This document shows positions 39,610 through 47,939 of a stretch of DNA of 50,305 nt, piece by piece. The position numbers and the translations under genes were made by a program. Under the pieces are notes generated by a model, which worked only from the letters and a program-made list of their open reading frames with translations, had not been told where the DNA came from and ran no database searches. Each line of letters begins with the position of its first letter. Position 1 is the stretch's first letter. The stretch lies in assembly GCA_015521515.1 (NCBI GenBank), contig WANZ01000061.1:1-50305 (forward strand), read 5' to 3'. Source of the DNA: Candidatus Iainarchaeum sp. (GTDB lineage Archaea > Iainarchaeota > Iainarchaeia > JAADDC01).

Positions 39610-41946
39610 ATAACCAGTAGGAGACACATACACAGGTTTCACTCTTTCGTTCCCTCCCTTCCATAGAAGGAACATAAAGCTCCGATTCATCTTTTCTGTG
39701 ACCAATACTAGCCTGTCCTCTATTTTGTATACGCCGTATCCCTTGAATTTGGGCAGCTCCTCAAAGGGTAGGGGTGCAAGAAATACAGAGGGAGCCCTTT
39801 CTATAATGTTTTTCTCCACAAAAATGGGGTTGATAGGATCGCCGCAGTTGTAGTAGTTATCATACAAGCCTGTGACGGGTTTGCAGGGCTGTGTTATGTA
39901 GAAGAGATAGTCGGGCGCAAGCTGGGAAGCAGCCCTAAATCCATAGGCATAGAGAAGGAATGCGTTGTATCCATAGATGTAATCTCTACTCCAAAGTATA
40001 TAGTCATAGTTCTTTTCCTGTACCCTCCTTATCCCCTCCTCCCATGGGGACAAGAAAGTTTCTGCAACATACTGGTTAGCCTTGAACACGACATTTGTGT
40101 TATCTGTTGCAAGGTATCTCTCTGTGAAGAAGGCCAGCCAGTGCCCTAAACCCCACCAGTTAAATATGGCAGCATTCTTTTCTGTGTTCTTCTCTATAAA
40201 CTCAAAGGTAGCCAAATAGTCAGGCCCCCTCATCCAGAACGTGTCTGAAGTGATAGGTGCAATAGTGAGGGCCTCTGCAGCCTCCTCCGGATAAAGGAGG
40301 GTAGGAACTCTACCAACTGTGTGGAATATGCCTGTTGCAAGGAGTGCAAACACTATTATAATATAAATAGTAAGGATCCATTCCTTCTTTCCTCTGTTCC
40401 AGAGATCTGCCAGCACAAGACCGGCTACCAATCCCAGAGGAGCGCCAAAATAGTAGTTTGTCTTTAGTTTTATCCATGCAAGGTAGAGAGTGAGTCCGAA
40501 TACGGCCAGAATAATAAGATATTCTGGTCTCCTTTTGTATATAAGGAAGGGAACAGCAAAGAGGGTAAATACTGCCAGAATAGAAAACTTAGGGGACCAG
40601 AAGAAGTACCCATATCTTTCCTCCACTACTGTTGCACCAATAACGCCATACCTTTGCTCTAATAGGGGTACATTTCCTCCAAGGAAGTCTTCTATCCAGT
40701 TGTAACCGTTGTAGAAGACGGACAGTAACCCCACCAAAAGCACAAGAACCGTTCCCCCGAGGAGATAGATCCACTCTCTTCTATCGTACCTTTTTGGAAC
40801 CACAGTTGTTGCGGCGAATGATCCAATCACCTGTGCAACAAATACCACAATTATACTGCCGAATATCATCTGATAAAGATCTACACCTGGGATGTTTCCT
40901 CCTACCTCTTTATACGCCTCTCCATATCCAATTATCCTTTCCCTTCCATCCTCCAGTGTTACTGTCATTTTGAACCCAGCGGTTGCACTTACCATGTAAA
41001 AGGGTATGGCAAGGAGGAGAGATGCCAAAGAGAAGTAAAACCACTTCTTTTCCTTTGTTATAAGGTGTAGTGTCAAAAAGTATGCCATGAGACCCATCAG
41101 TACAGGAATGAGGGGATGGGTTCCCAGTACAAGGAGGGTGGCAGCTCCCACGCTATTTATATCTGTTGATAAGGTACCCACACTCTCAAGAGTGTTCACC
41201 GCTGTTCCTATGGCTAGTGAACGGAATAGTAGCCACACAACAATGGCTCCTATCGCTGTAAGGATAGCCCCTATGGTGGGTGTGATGGGAAATCTACTAC
41301 CTATCTGAAGCGCTATCTCTCTTGCAATGAATAGACCTATTGAGAGTAGAAGGGTATAGACTACTAGTTCGTAGGCCTTCCAGGCCACTGCAACCCCTAA
41401 CCACGATATGGAAGACAGTAGAAGGAACTTCCAATCTCTTCTCCTGACACCTTCCACAAATAGGAACACTCCAAGTAAAAATAGAGCCAATCCTACTGCA
41501 TCATCCTCATAAAAGCCCGCCATACTTCTATACACATACCCCGGGTTTGTGGCAGCCAACGTCCCGGAGAGTATACCTGCAAGGGGTCCACCAACGTAGA
41601 ATGCAAGCAAAGCCATGGACAAGCTTCCGATTACACCAAAGAAGGTGGATAAATCCTTCAGCGCGATAAACCACTGTTCCCTATTGTACTCTTCACCAAA
41701 TCGTATCTTGTAATACCATGCTGGTAGGTAGAAGGATAACTCCTTTGGAATAGGAGGGTGTTCAAAATTGTAAGAGTATAAAGGATCCCTTTCTGGTAAT
41801 TCTCCATTGAGTAGCACATACTTTCCATGGCGTGCAAACCAATAGGAATCTATACCAAAGATATTTTCCCAGTGATACAGAAAGGCTCTTGCACCTATTG
41901 CCATAAGGGATACCACTAGGACGAGGATAACAAGGTCCCTCTTCAC
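39586..41946 (-). CDS. aglB: Archaeal oligosaccharyltransferase AglB (STT3 family)
   Basis: 786 aa. Transfers lipid-linked glycans to asparagine on exported proteins. Roughly twelve or more membrane segments precede a soluble C-terminal domain. Acidic catalytic loops are seen as GIDSYWFARHG (D33) and AGFYEDDAVG. The signature motif is W597-W598-G599-L600-G601 in place of the usual WWDYG. Start GTG 41946 has TTTTAA about 25-30 bp upstream. It may glycosylate the surface proteins encoded nearby. Confidence 0.92.
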   Translation of the reverse strand: MKRDLVILVLVVSLMAIGARAFLYHWENIFGIDSYWFARHGKYVLLNGELPERDPLYSYNFEHPPIPKELSFYLPAWYYKIRFGEEYNREQWFIALKDLSTFFGVIGSLSMALLAFYVGGPLAGILSGTLAATNPGYVYRSMAGFYEDDAVGLALFLLGVFLFVEGVRRRDWKFLLLSSISWLGVAVAWKAYELVVYTLLLSIGLFIAREIALQIGSRFPITPTIGAILTAIGAIVVWLLFRSLAIGTAVNTLESVGTLSTDINSVGAATLLVLGTHPLIPVLMGLMAYFLTLHLITKEKKWFYFSLASLLLAIPFYMVSATAGFKMTVTLEDGRERIIGYGEAYKEVGGNIPGVDLYQMIFGSIIVVFVAQVIGSFAATTVVPKRYDRREWIYLLGGTVLVLLVGLLSVFYNGYNWIEDFLGGNVPLLEQRYGVIGATVVEERYGYFFWSPKFSILAVFTLFAVPFLIYKRRPEYLIILAVFGLTLYLAWIKLKTNYYFGAPLGLVAGLVLADLWNRGKKEWILTIYIIIVFALLATGIFHTVGRVPTLLYPEEAAEALTIAPITSDTFWMRGPDYLATFEFIEKNTEKNAAIFNWWGLGHWLAFFTERYLATDNTNVVFKANQYVAETFLSPWEEGIRRVQEKNYDYILWSRDYIYGYNAFLLYAYGFRAASQLAPDYLFYITQPCKPVTGLYDNYYNCGDPINPIFVEKNIIERAPSVFLAPLPFEELPKFKGYGVYKIEDRLVLVTEKMNRSFMFLLWKGGNERVKPVYVSPTGYLILYRVS

Positions 41947-41991
41947 CTCAATATTAGGCTTGGGATGATGTTAAAAGGGTTGTGTAGTGAA

Positions 41992-42066
<75 letters not shown>

Positions 42067-42173
42067 TCCATATGGGGGTTTAGACTCTATCACCCCATGC
42101 TGGTGGGACCTTTTGATCCCTATCTACCATATGCTGAAGGTAAGGTTAAAAAGTAGGCCTCCCAATTTATGAG
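42067..42173. other. Spacer between tRNA-Val and tmk
   Basis: 107 bp without a gene. It holds the presumed promoter of tRNA-Val on the minus strand and the TTAAAAAG element of tmk on the plus strand. ATGGGG (about 42073) and CCCCAT (about 42093) are an imperfectly placed inverted pair with no clear role. The longest gene-free stretch in the window is shorter than 300 bp. Confidence 0.4.
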
Positions 42174-42767
42174 GTGTTTATCGTAATAGAGGGAATAGAC
42201 GGCTCCGGTAAAACCACACAGGCCCAGCTTCTTTATGCCTATCTTCTTAAAAAGGGCTATAAGGTTCACCTGACAGCAGAGCCCAGCCCCCACGTTACTG
42301 GAAATGCACTAAAACTTCTTTTAAGAAGCAAAGAAAAACTGCCAAAAGGAGTTTTGCTCCTTTCCTTCTTGGCAGACAGAATAACTCACACGGAGAATAC
42401 CATTAAGCCCCTTTTGAAGGAAGGATACATTGTAATATCGGATAGATACCATCCATCTACCCTTGCGTACCAACGGGTAGAGGGATTTGAAGAGAGAGAT
42501 ATAAACACAGTACTAAAGGTGCTAGGCGCATCCCTTCCCATTCCGGATGTGGTGATTTACATAGATGTATCCCCTGAAGTGGCCATGGAGAGGATGCGAA
42601 GAAGGAGTAGCAGGGCAATATATGAGGAACTAGAATTCCTTAGACAGGTTAGGGAGCGATACCTTTCTATGAAGGATATAGTGGTAGTTAATGGAGAAAG
42701 AGACCCTATAACTATCCATAAGGAAGTGGTAAGCATCGTAGAGAAGTTGTTATCCTCCGATAGGTGA
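42174..42767 (+). CDS. tmk: Thymidylate kinase
   Basis: 197 aa. Phosphorylates dTMP to dTDP. P-loop GIDGSGKTT at residues 7-15, the DRYHPSTLAY motif near 90-99 and the arginine-rich lid (ERMRRRSSR) are present. Start is GTG 42174, with TTAAAAAG about 21-28 bp upstream; an ATG nearby is out of frame. Its last 18 bp overlap rpl10e on the opposite strand. Confidence 0.95.
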   Translation: MFIVIEGIDGSGKTTQAQLLYAYLLKKGYKVHLTAEPSPHVTGNALKLLLRSKEKLPKGVLLLSFLADRITHTENTIKPLLKEGYIVISDRYHPSTLAYQRVEGFEERDINTVLKVLGASLPIPDVVIYIDVSPEVAMERMRRRSSRAIYEELEFLRQVRERYLSMKDIVVVNGERDPITIHKEVVSIVEKLLSSDR

Positions 42768-43274
42768 AACCCTTACCTTGTAGTGACCCGGCATCTTCAT
42801 GGCGGCCCTTCGCATAGCCTCTCTCACAACATTCTCATACCTTTTATAACTTACTACCTCAAACATGATCTTCCCTGGGTAAACCTGTGCTGCCCTCCCT
42901 ATAGGTTTTCCAAAGGCCATTCTCATACCTTTCTGTAATCTATCAGCTCCAGCACCCGTTATTTGCTTGTTCTCTCTTAGAACATGGTGAGGATATGCCC
43001 TCACCCTTATGAAGAAGTTTTTGGGTATCTTTTTCTCCAAATATTTAATTATGGATAACCTTGCAGCCTCTATGGCATTATCCCTTACCTGAACAGCATC
43101 CTGGGCTATGAGAGTATAGACAGTGTCAAAATCCTCCTTCATCTCCCCTTGCACGAACTTTCTTATCTTTGGAACAGGATTTGCACCAATGTAATTCTTC
43201 TCTGGCACTTTTACTGCTACTCTTGTATAGGGTCTCTCTATCTCTCTGTAGCATCGCGCAGGTCTCAGTCCCAT
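42750..43274 (-). CDS. rpl10e: Large ribosomal subunit protein L10e (L16 family)
   Basis: 174 aa. RPARCYREIERPYTRVAVKV at the start, the RVRAYPHHVLRENKQITGAG loop and MRMAFGKPIGRAAQVYPGK match archaeal L10e, which sits by the A-site tRNA elbow. It stands alone, outside the superoperon, as is common. The ATG lies about 21-30 bp from a CTTTTTAAATC element. Confidence 0.97.
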   Translation of the reverse strand: MGLRPARCYREIERPYTRVAVKVPEKNYIGANPVPKIRKFVQGEMKEDFDTVYTLIAQDAVQVRDNAIEAARLSIIKYLEKKIPKNFFIRVRAYPHHVLRENKQITGAGADRLQKGMRMAFGKPIGRAAQVYPGKIMFEVVSYKRYENVVREAMRRAAMKMPGHYKVRVSPIGG

Positions 43275-43354
43275 GCCACTATGATGGAATGTGAGATTTA
43301 AAAAGTGCTCGGCCTTAGCAACGCTTAAATATGCAGAGTACCTAACTCAACATA

Positions 43355-44647
43355 ATGAGAGCCATCCTTCTGCTCCTTCTTTTGCCCTTCGCCTTTTCCA
43401 AGGTTGGTATATATGCAAAAGATTTTTCCGTAACTTGTTATAGATATAGCGACGATGTAAGATCTCTAAATCCAGAAACGCCGAATATTTTGGTGTCCTA
43501 TCTGAGAGATGGAGGATTTGATGTGGAGCTCTTCTACTCTACGGAGGATATTGGAAAGTATGACGGAATAATAGTACTTGGATGTACATCTATGGATCCA
43601 AAGGATGTAGAGAGATTTCTATCCTTTGAAGGAAGGTTGGTGGTGGATGCTAGGGATGACAATCCTCTTTCTTCTGCGCTAGGTGTAAAGAGGAAGAGTT
43701 ATCCCCTTGAGGGGACGGATACAAGCTCCTTCAGAGACGTATATGTGAACATTACAAATGGGATCCTTCTAAAGCACGTTATAAAGGGAGGCCCGCTTGT
43801 AGGGTATGAAAGGATGTATTATGTTGGCAATCCCATATTCCTTCCTTCAAGATTTAAAAGCGGGTTCTTGACCCCAACGGGAGAGGATGTGTTAGGAATA
43901 GACGATAACGTGGTGGTGACAGGATGTTTTTACTGTTCAGACCCGCTTCTGCTATATAACTTGGTGGACTGGGTAGAGGACGGGAAGATAGACTTCCCCA
44001 GCTTTTACATTGAGAGGGAGATAACCCCCTCCTTGGTGAGGGTAGGGGGTACCTTTGTGGACATTGTAAGGGTTAGGTCTCCCAAGGAGATGGAAGTGAG
44101 GGGAGAATACATATACGGTGAGGGCGGCGGGCAGTTCTGCAACTTTACACCCATAAATACAGAGTTTTCCGGTCCGGAAATAACAGGAAGAGAGTACGAA
44201 GTAGAAGCAAGGTTTATTTACAGGCCGGAAGAGCCCGTGTACTGCTATCTTCCTCCTGTAGTACTTGATCTTCTATGGAAAGCTTATAAGAGAACCGTAA
44301 TACTTGATGCTATACCTGTAACAGTATCTTCTACTACTGTAGCGTTACCAGAAAGACCCCTAGACTGGATATACGTTTTGATTCCTCTAATTCTACTTAT
44401 ACTACTCTCTCCCTTCCTCTATAAACAGCTAAAAATAAGGAGGCTAAAGAAGCGATGGATTCAGTTAAAGAGGCTTATAGACAAGACAAACCAGCGTTAT
44501 ATGGCAAGGAAGATATCTAAAGAGGTGTATGAAGAGCTTATAACGGAGTATACGAAGGAGCTTCAGCTTGTTGAAGGAGCGCTCACCGAGCTTGGCGTAG
44601 ATATAACCACCCTAGAACGATCACACCGCCCACAAGGAGAACGATAA
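43355..44647 (+). CDS. Surface protein with GATase-like extracellular domain and single membrane anchor
   Basis: 430 aa, no firm family. A signal peptide (MRAILLLLLLPFAFS) is followed by an alpha/beta domain (VGIYAKDF, then LVSYLRDGGFDVELFYSTED and KYDGIIVLGCTS) resembling the glutamine-amidotransferase-like folds of DUF4350-type proteins, then a beta-rich domain with several cysteines. A membrane helix (about 341-358, WIYVLIPLILLILLSPFLY) leads to a basic cytoplasmic coiled coil of about 70 residues. TTAAATA lies about 25-31 bp before the ATG. The final 65 bp overlap the convergent gene, so the C-terminal tail is antisense to that gene's membrane anchor. Confidence 0.75.
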   Translation: MRAILLLLLLPFAFSKVGIYAKDFSVTCYRYSDDVRSLNPETPNILVSYLRDGGFDVELFYSTEDIGKYDGIIVLGCTSMDPKDVERFLSFEGRLVVDARDDNPLSSALGVKRKSYPLEGTDTSSFRDVYVNITNGILLKHVIKGGPLVGYERMYYVGNPIFLPSRFKSGFLTPTGEDVLGIDDNVVVTGCFYCSDPLLLYNLVDWVEDGKIDFPSFYIEREITPSLVRVGGTFVDIVRVRSPKEMEVRGEYIYGEGGGQFCNFTPINTEFSGPEITGREYEVEARFIYRPEEPVYCYLPPVVLDLLWKAYKRTVILDAIPVTVSSTTVALPERPLDWIYVLIPLILLILLSPFLYKQLKIRRLKKRWIQLKRLIDKTNQRYMARKISKEVYEELITEYTKELQLVEGALTELGVDITTLERSHRPQGER

Positions 44648-45488
44648 AGTATAGCGGGATACCCTCTTCACTTCCATATACTGTGGTGCTTGATTTTGTA
44701 GAACACTCCCCAGATCTTACCTCTACTGTGATCTCCACAGGGAAGGATTCCACCCTTGATATTATTTCAAACAGTTTGGAATCCTTGGTGTATCGCACCT
44801 CCACGTTGTTACCATTTAGTGTAGCCACAACGTTGGAGGGGACGACCCTTTTACCATCTAGGAGCACCTCAAAGGTGTGTATTATGTATGTATCTCCTCC
44901 TTCCCTTAGCTGCTTGGTGGAAAGGTGGTTGATCTCCAGATTGCAGGATGAGAGTTTTACTATGGGAGAAGAGAGGGATGGGGAGCCCCTTCTTACCCTA
45001 TAGCTGAGATAACCTCTCCCGTCCTTTACAGTAACAAACCATGCAACGGTAGGATCAAACTCCAATACCATTTTATCCTCCGAGAGTATCTCGTCCGCAT
45101 CCTCTACCATCTCCTTGGGAAACTCCTCTATCACAAGGTAATTTCCATCCTCCCCCTCTATAGTAATGGATACGCTTTTTCCATTGATTGTCTTTGACCA
45201 GTTATTCCCCTTGATGACATCGTAATCTACTGTTACAAGCTTGTTATCCAGGGAAGTAAACACAACCCTAAGCTTATCTCCTGCATCAATATCTGCACAA
45301 CACACATACTTCCCATTTTTGTATTCACAGGTTGCCAGTGCGGTGCTATCATCTGACATGAAAGTGGCGTAATTCTTTACATTTGGGAGTCTATCTACGC
45401 AGATTGTGTTTGCGAATGATGTGGTAGACAGTACGAGCAGGAACACCAGTGGATAAAGCAATGGACGCCACATCTTCTCCAGAAACAT
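44583..45488 (-). CDS. Secreted, membrane-anchored protein of unknown function
   Basis: 301 aa from ATG 45488. It has a signal peptide with hydrophobic core LLYPLVFLLVLSTTSFA, an extracytoplasmic region rich in beta strands with six or so cysteines, and a C-terminal anchor (LYFIVLLVGGVIVLGWLYL) with a short basic tail. No family recognised. CATTAAAATC about 22 bp upstream suggests its own leaderless promoter inside the HTH gene, which it overlaps by 98 nt. An ATG five codons later is an alternative start. Topology resembles that of the protein at 31636-32313. Confidence 0.72.
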   Translation of the reverse strand: MFLEKMWRPLLYPLVFLLVLSTTSFANTICVDRLPNVKNYATFMSDDSTALATCEYKNGKYVCCADIDAGDKLRVVFTSLDNKLVTVDYDVIKGNNWSKTINGKSVSITIEGEDGNYLVIEEFPKEMVEDADEILSEDKMVLEFDPTVAWFVTVKDGRGYLSYRVRRGSPSLSSPIVKLSSCNLEINHLSTKQLREGGDTYIIHTFEVLLDGKRVVPSNVVATLNGNNVEVRYTKDSKLFEIISRVESFPVEITVEVRSGECSTKSSTTVYGSEEGIPLYFIVLLVGGVIVLGWLYLRQAR

Positions 45489-45765
45489 ATTTGTGCAGGA
45501 TGATTTTAATGGTTTCCTCAGAATGCTTTGGAGGTCTTCCCCTCCCCCTCCCGCTCTCCACCACCCTGATGCCCACACTTTCCAAAGCCCTTATTACGGA
45601 GGGATCGGATATATGTTTAATACTCTTTGGAACTACTATGCGCTTTAAGGAGGGCATGCGAAGCAGTATGTTTGTTACAAGCTTTTTGGAAAGCCGAATG
45701 GATATGTAAACACTATCATCGTCCTTTAATTTTTCCACATCACTTATTCTTCTCACTTTTTGCAT
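45391..45765 (-). CDS. Small helix-turn-helix protein, DUF1699-like N-terminus (tentative)
   Basis: 124 aa. The first 70 residues (VYISIRLSKKLVTNILLRMP, then SLKRIVVPKSI) recall the archaeal DUF1699 family, though this is from memory and tentative. After a RGRGRPPK hinge comes a Hin-like helix-turn-helix (EDVASIALSTGVPARTVYHI, about residues 98-117). DNA binding is likely and it may be a local regulator. Start ATG has GGAGG 9 nt upstream and lies in a 26-nt overlap with the preceding gene. Its 3' end overlaps the start of the secreted-protein gene by 98 nt. Confidence 0.75.
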   Translation of the reverse strand: MQKVRRISDVEKLKDDDSVYISIRLSKKLVTNILLRMPSLKRIVVPKSIKHISDPSVIRALESVGIRVVESGRGRGRPPKHSEETIKIILHKYVSGEDVASIALSTGVPARTVYHIIRKHNLRR

Positions 45766-46747
45766 TTTTCAATGCCTCCAAGAACCTTTCAGCTTTGCTC
45801 CCCCCTTTACACATATCCTTCAAGAGGGAGTGTGCAAGATCCCTTGTGTATAGAGAACGTCCCAATCCCTCAATCTTTTTTAACGTGCTTAGGATACGTT
45901 CTCTTTTGCATTCATCATCCCTAATATAGGATTCTATCTGGTCTACTGATGTGACACCTCTCAAGGGCCTTTTTGGATAGTAGGGAGGGAAGTACGTGAA
46001 GTATTTAACAAGAAACCGGGATATTTCCCTAGCTACCCTATCTGATAGAATATGGTACGCCCTGAACCTCTTGCTCCTAACCTCCTTTAGTACGGCGGGA
46101 TCTATTTCTCCCTCCTTTGTAAGAAATCCTTCCTCCTCTAACCTTTGTAAAAGCATCCACATGATTTCTTCGTTTCTATATATGTTGTCAATGCCAAAGG
46201 AGAGTACAATGTTTACGTATCTCTGGGCCCTCTCCGATAACGTGGGTAGCTTAACCTCTTCAAGGGACTTTGCCAGACCTATATATGTAACTATGAGGTG
46301 AGTTGATCTAGGTAGCTTCTTTTTGTGCATAAAATCTGTAAACACCATGAAAGCGGCACCATTCTTTACAACCTTCATATAGGAGCCATCGTAGGGCAGA
46401 AATGGGATGTAATCCGTTAATATGTTATCTTCTAGGGAGTATAGAGCCAGTTTGTTGGCATGATAAGCTACTGTAGCCCTCTCGAGGGTCCACTTCTTGA
46501 TATTTATAGAGTATATATATCTTTTCAACGCATTTATAGCCTCGAAGAGTTCCTCATCTTCCAGTTCTTCCATACCAGGAAGGAGCTTCCTAAGAGAAAG
46601 AGCAGGTGTGCGAAAGCCTTGCCTATGCATCTCTGATATGAACTCTTTGAGCCTTTTTACCCTTTTTCTTAGCGTGTTTACATCCCTTGTCTCATCATAG
46701 GCATCAAGCTCTTCATTTACCTGTGCTACAAGTTCTCCCACGTCCAC
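45740..46747 (-). CDS. Unrecognised 335-aa helical protein downstream of top6A
   Basis: No family recognised. It is soluble, charged and apparently all-helical, with heptad-like stretches early on (VNTLRKRVKRLKEFISEMHR, EELEDEELFEAINALKRYIY). No catalytic motif seen. GTG 46747 has TTATATTA 22-29 bp upstream, so although it is only 43 bp after top6A on the same strand it probably has its own promoter. It is followed with overlap by the HTH gene, so the two are likely co-expressed. Confidence 0.72.
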   Translation of the reverse strand: MDVGELVAQVNEELDAYDETRDVNTLRKRVKRLKEFISEMHRQGFRTPALSLRKLLPGMEELEDEELFEAINALKRYIYSINIKKWTLERATVAYHANKLALYSLEDNILTDYIPFLPYDGSYMKVVKNGAAFMVFTDFMHKKKLPRSTHLIVTYIGLAKSLEEVKLPTLSERAQRYVNIVLSFGIDNIYRNEEIMWMLLQRLEEEGFLTKEGEIDPAVLKEVRSKRFRAYHILSDRVAREISRFLVKYFTYFPPYYPKRPLRGVTSVDQIESYIRDDECKRERILSTLKKIEGLGRSLYTRDLAHSLLKDMCKGGSKAERFLEALKNAKSEKNK

Positions 46748-46790
46748 ATTACTATGGTACTACGCTGCTAATATAAGCATATCTGAAAAA

Positions 46791-47939
46791 TTATGGCAAA
46801 AAGGCCTTGGCCTCCAGCTTGGCAGGCACATAATCCTTTGATATGAATCTCCAGTGTTTTGAGGCAGCAGCCTCAATTTCCATCTTGAACTGCTCTTTCT
46901 CTAGTAGTTCAAACTCTCTTTGCCATTCCTTCTTCTTAAACCATGGATAATTTTTCAGCTCGTTAACCCTCTTTATATCCCACTCCTTTAGTTTTATCTT
47001 CACTGTGGGCGGAAACTTGAACTCGTGGTAATCTGAGATGGTTAGACCCAGGAACCTGGCTGCAGGGGTTGCGAGTTGGGGAGAAAGGTAAGATAGGTTT
47101 ATGGAGCCCTGTTTGTATACGGAATATATGTACCACCCAGCAGGATCTGCATCTGTGAGTACATACACAGGCAACTTAAATTCGTAGTGCAGTCTGTGAA
47201 CTAACCTTCTTGTGGCCCTGTCTGCCTGGCCTCCGCCTGTTATAATGATGGCATTGTACTCATCCCAGAACCTATCCTCATGGAATCTTACCCAAGACGC
47301 AAACTTCTCAATAACTAGCACAAACTCTGCCTCTACCTTTTTTATGTGGACCCTTTCTGGCTCTACAATGGGAGGTATGGCCCAGCCCCCCATACCTAAC
47401 ATGGTTCCATCCACCTCTGTGACCCTATGTTTTCCATCGGGGGACGGGACCCTCTCTTCTATCTCTATGGGGCCTGCTAGATGCCCCTTCCCTCCCTGGG
47501 ACATGATGTGAAACTCCTCTCTTATGACGTTTAGCATGGTTTCAAGGTCTTCTATAGCCTTGTCACTTTCCCTCTGCTCATCTACGAGGTTCTCCCTTGT
47601 GCCTGGAATAGTAAACTTTACTGTGTAGTAGAGATCTCTCAAGCTTGATGTAATACCCTCCTCTACAAGTTCCTTTATTCTGCTTGCCACCCATACAGTT
47701 TGGAGGAAGCGCTTTGCATGTGCTATATTCAAGAAGTATCTTCTAGAAAGCTTTTCTCCCATAAGGATTACACCCTTTTCCTCGTCCCATATAACATTTG
47801 AGAGTGTTCTTGTTGGTAGCTCTATGTAAAGATCCTTCTCTTTCTCTGCTTTTTCTAGTATAGACTCTGCCCACTCCTTTAATCGCTTCAAAACCTCCTT
47901 ATCCTTCCTTCTAATCTCCTCAATAATCTTCTCGTTCAT
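46791..47939 (-). CDS. top6A: DNA topoisomerase VI subunit A
   Basis: 382 aa. Spo11-related cleavage subunit. The active-site tyrosine is Y105 (or Y104) in SSLRDLYYTVK, and the Toprim acidic motif is VLTDADPAGW. It makes the double-strand passage break with Top6B to relax and decatenate DNA. The start overlaps the top6B stop by 4 nt. Confidence 0.97.
   Translation of the reverse strand: MNEKIIEEIRRKDKEVLKRLKEWAESILEKAEKEKDLYIELPTRTLSNVIWDEEKGVILMGEKLSRRYFLNIAHAKRFLQTVWVASRIKELVEEGITSSLRDLYYTVKFTIPGTRENLVDEQRESDKAIEDLETMLNVIREEFHIMSQGGKGHLAGPIEIEERVPSPDGKHRVTEVDGTMLGMGGWAIPPIVEPERVHIKKVEAEFVLVIEKFASWVRFHEDRFWDEYNAIIITGGGQADRATRRLVHRLHYEFKLPVYVLTDADPAGWYIYSVYKQGSINLSYLSPQLATPAARFLGLTISDYHEFKFPPTVKIKLKEWDIKRVNELKNYPWFKKKEWQREFELLEKEQFKMEIEAAASKHWRFISKDYVPAKLEAKAFLP

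Noticed and set aside
42067-42173. Possible C/D box guide RNA upstream of tmk
   Set aside because: A CTGA is present but no convincing RTGATGA partner at the right distance on the same strand.
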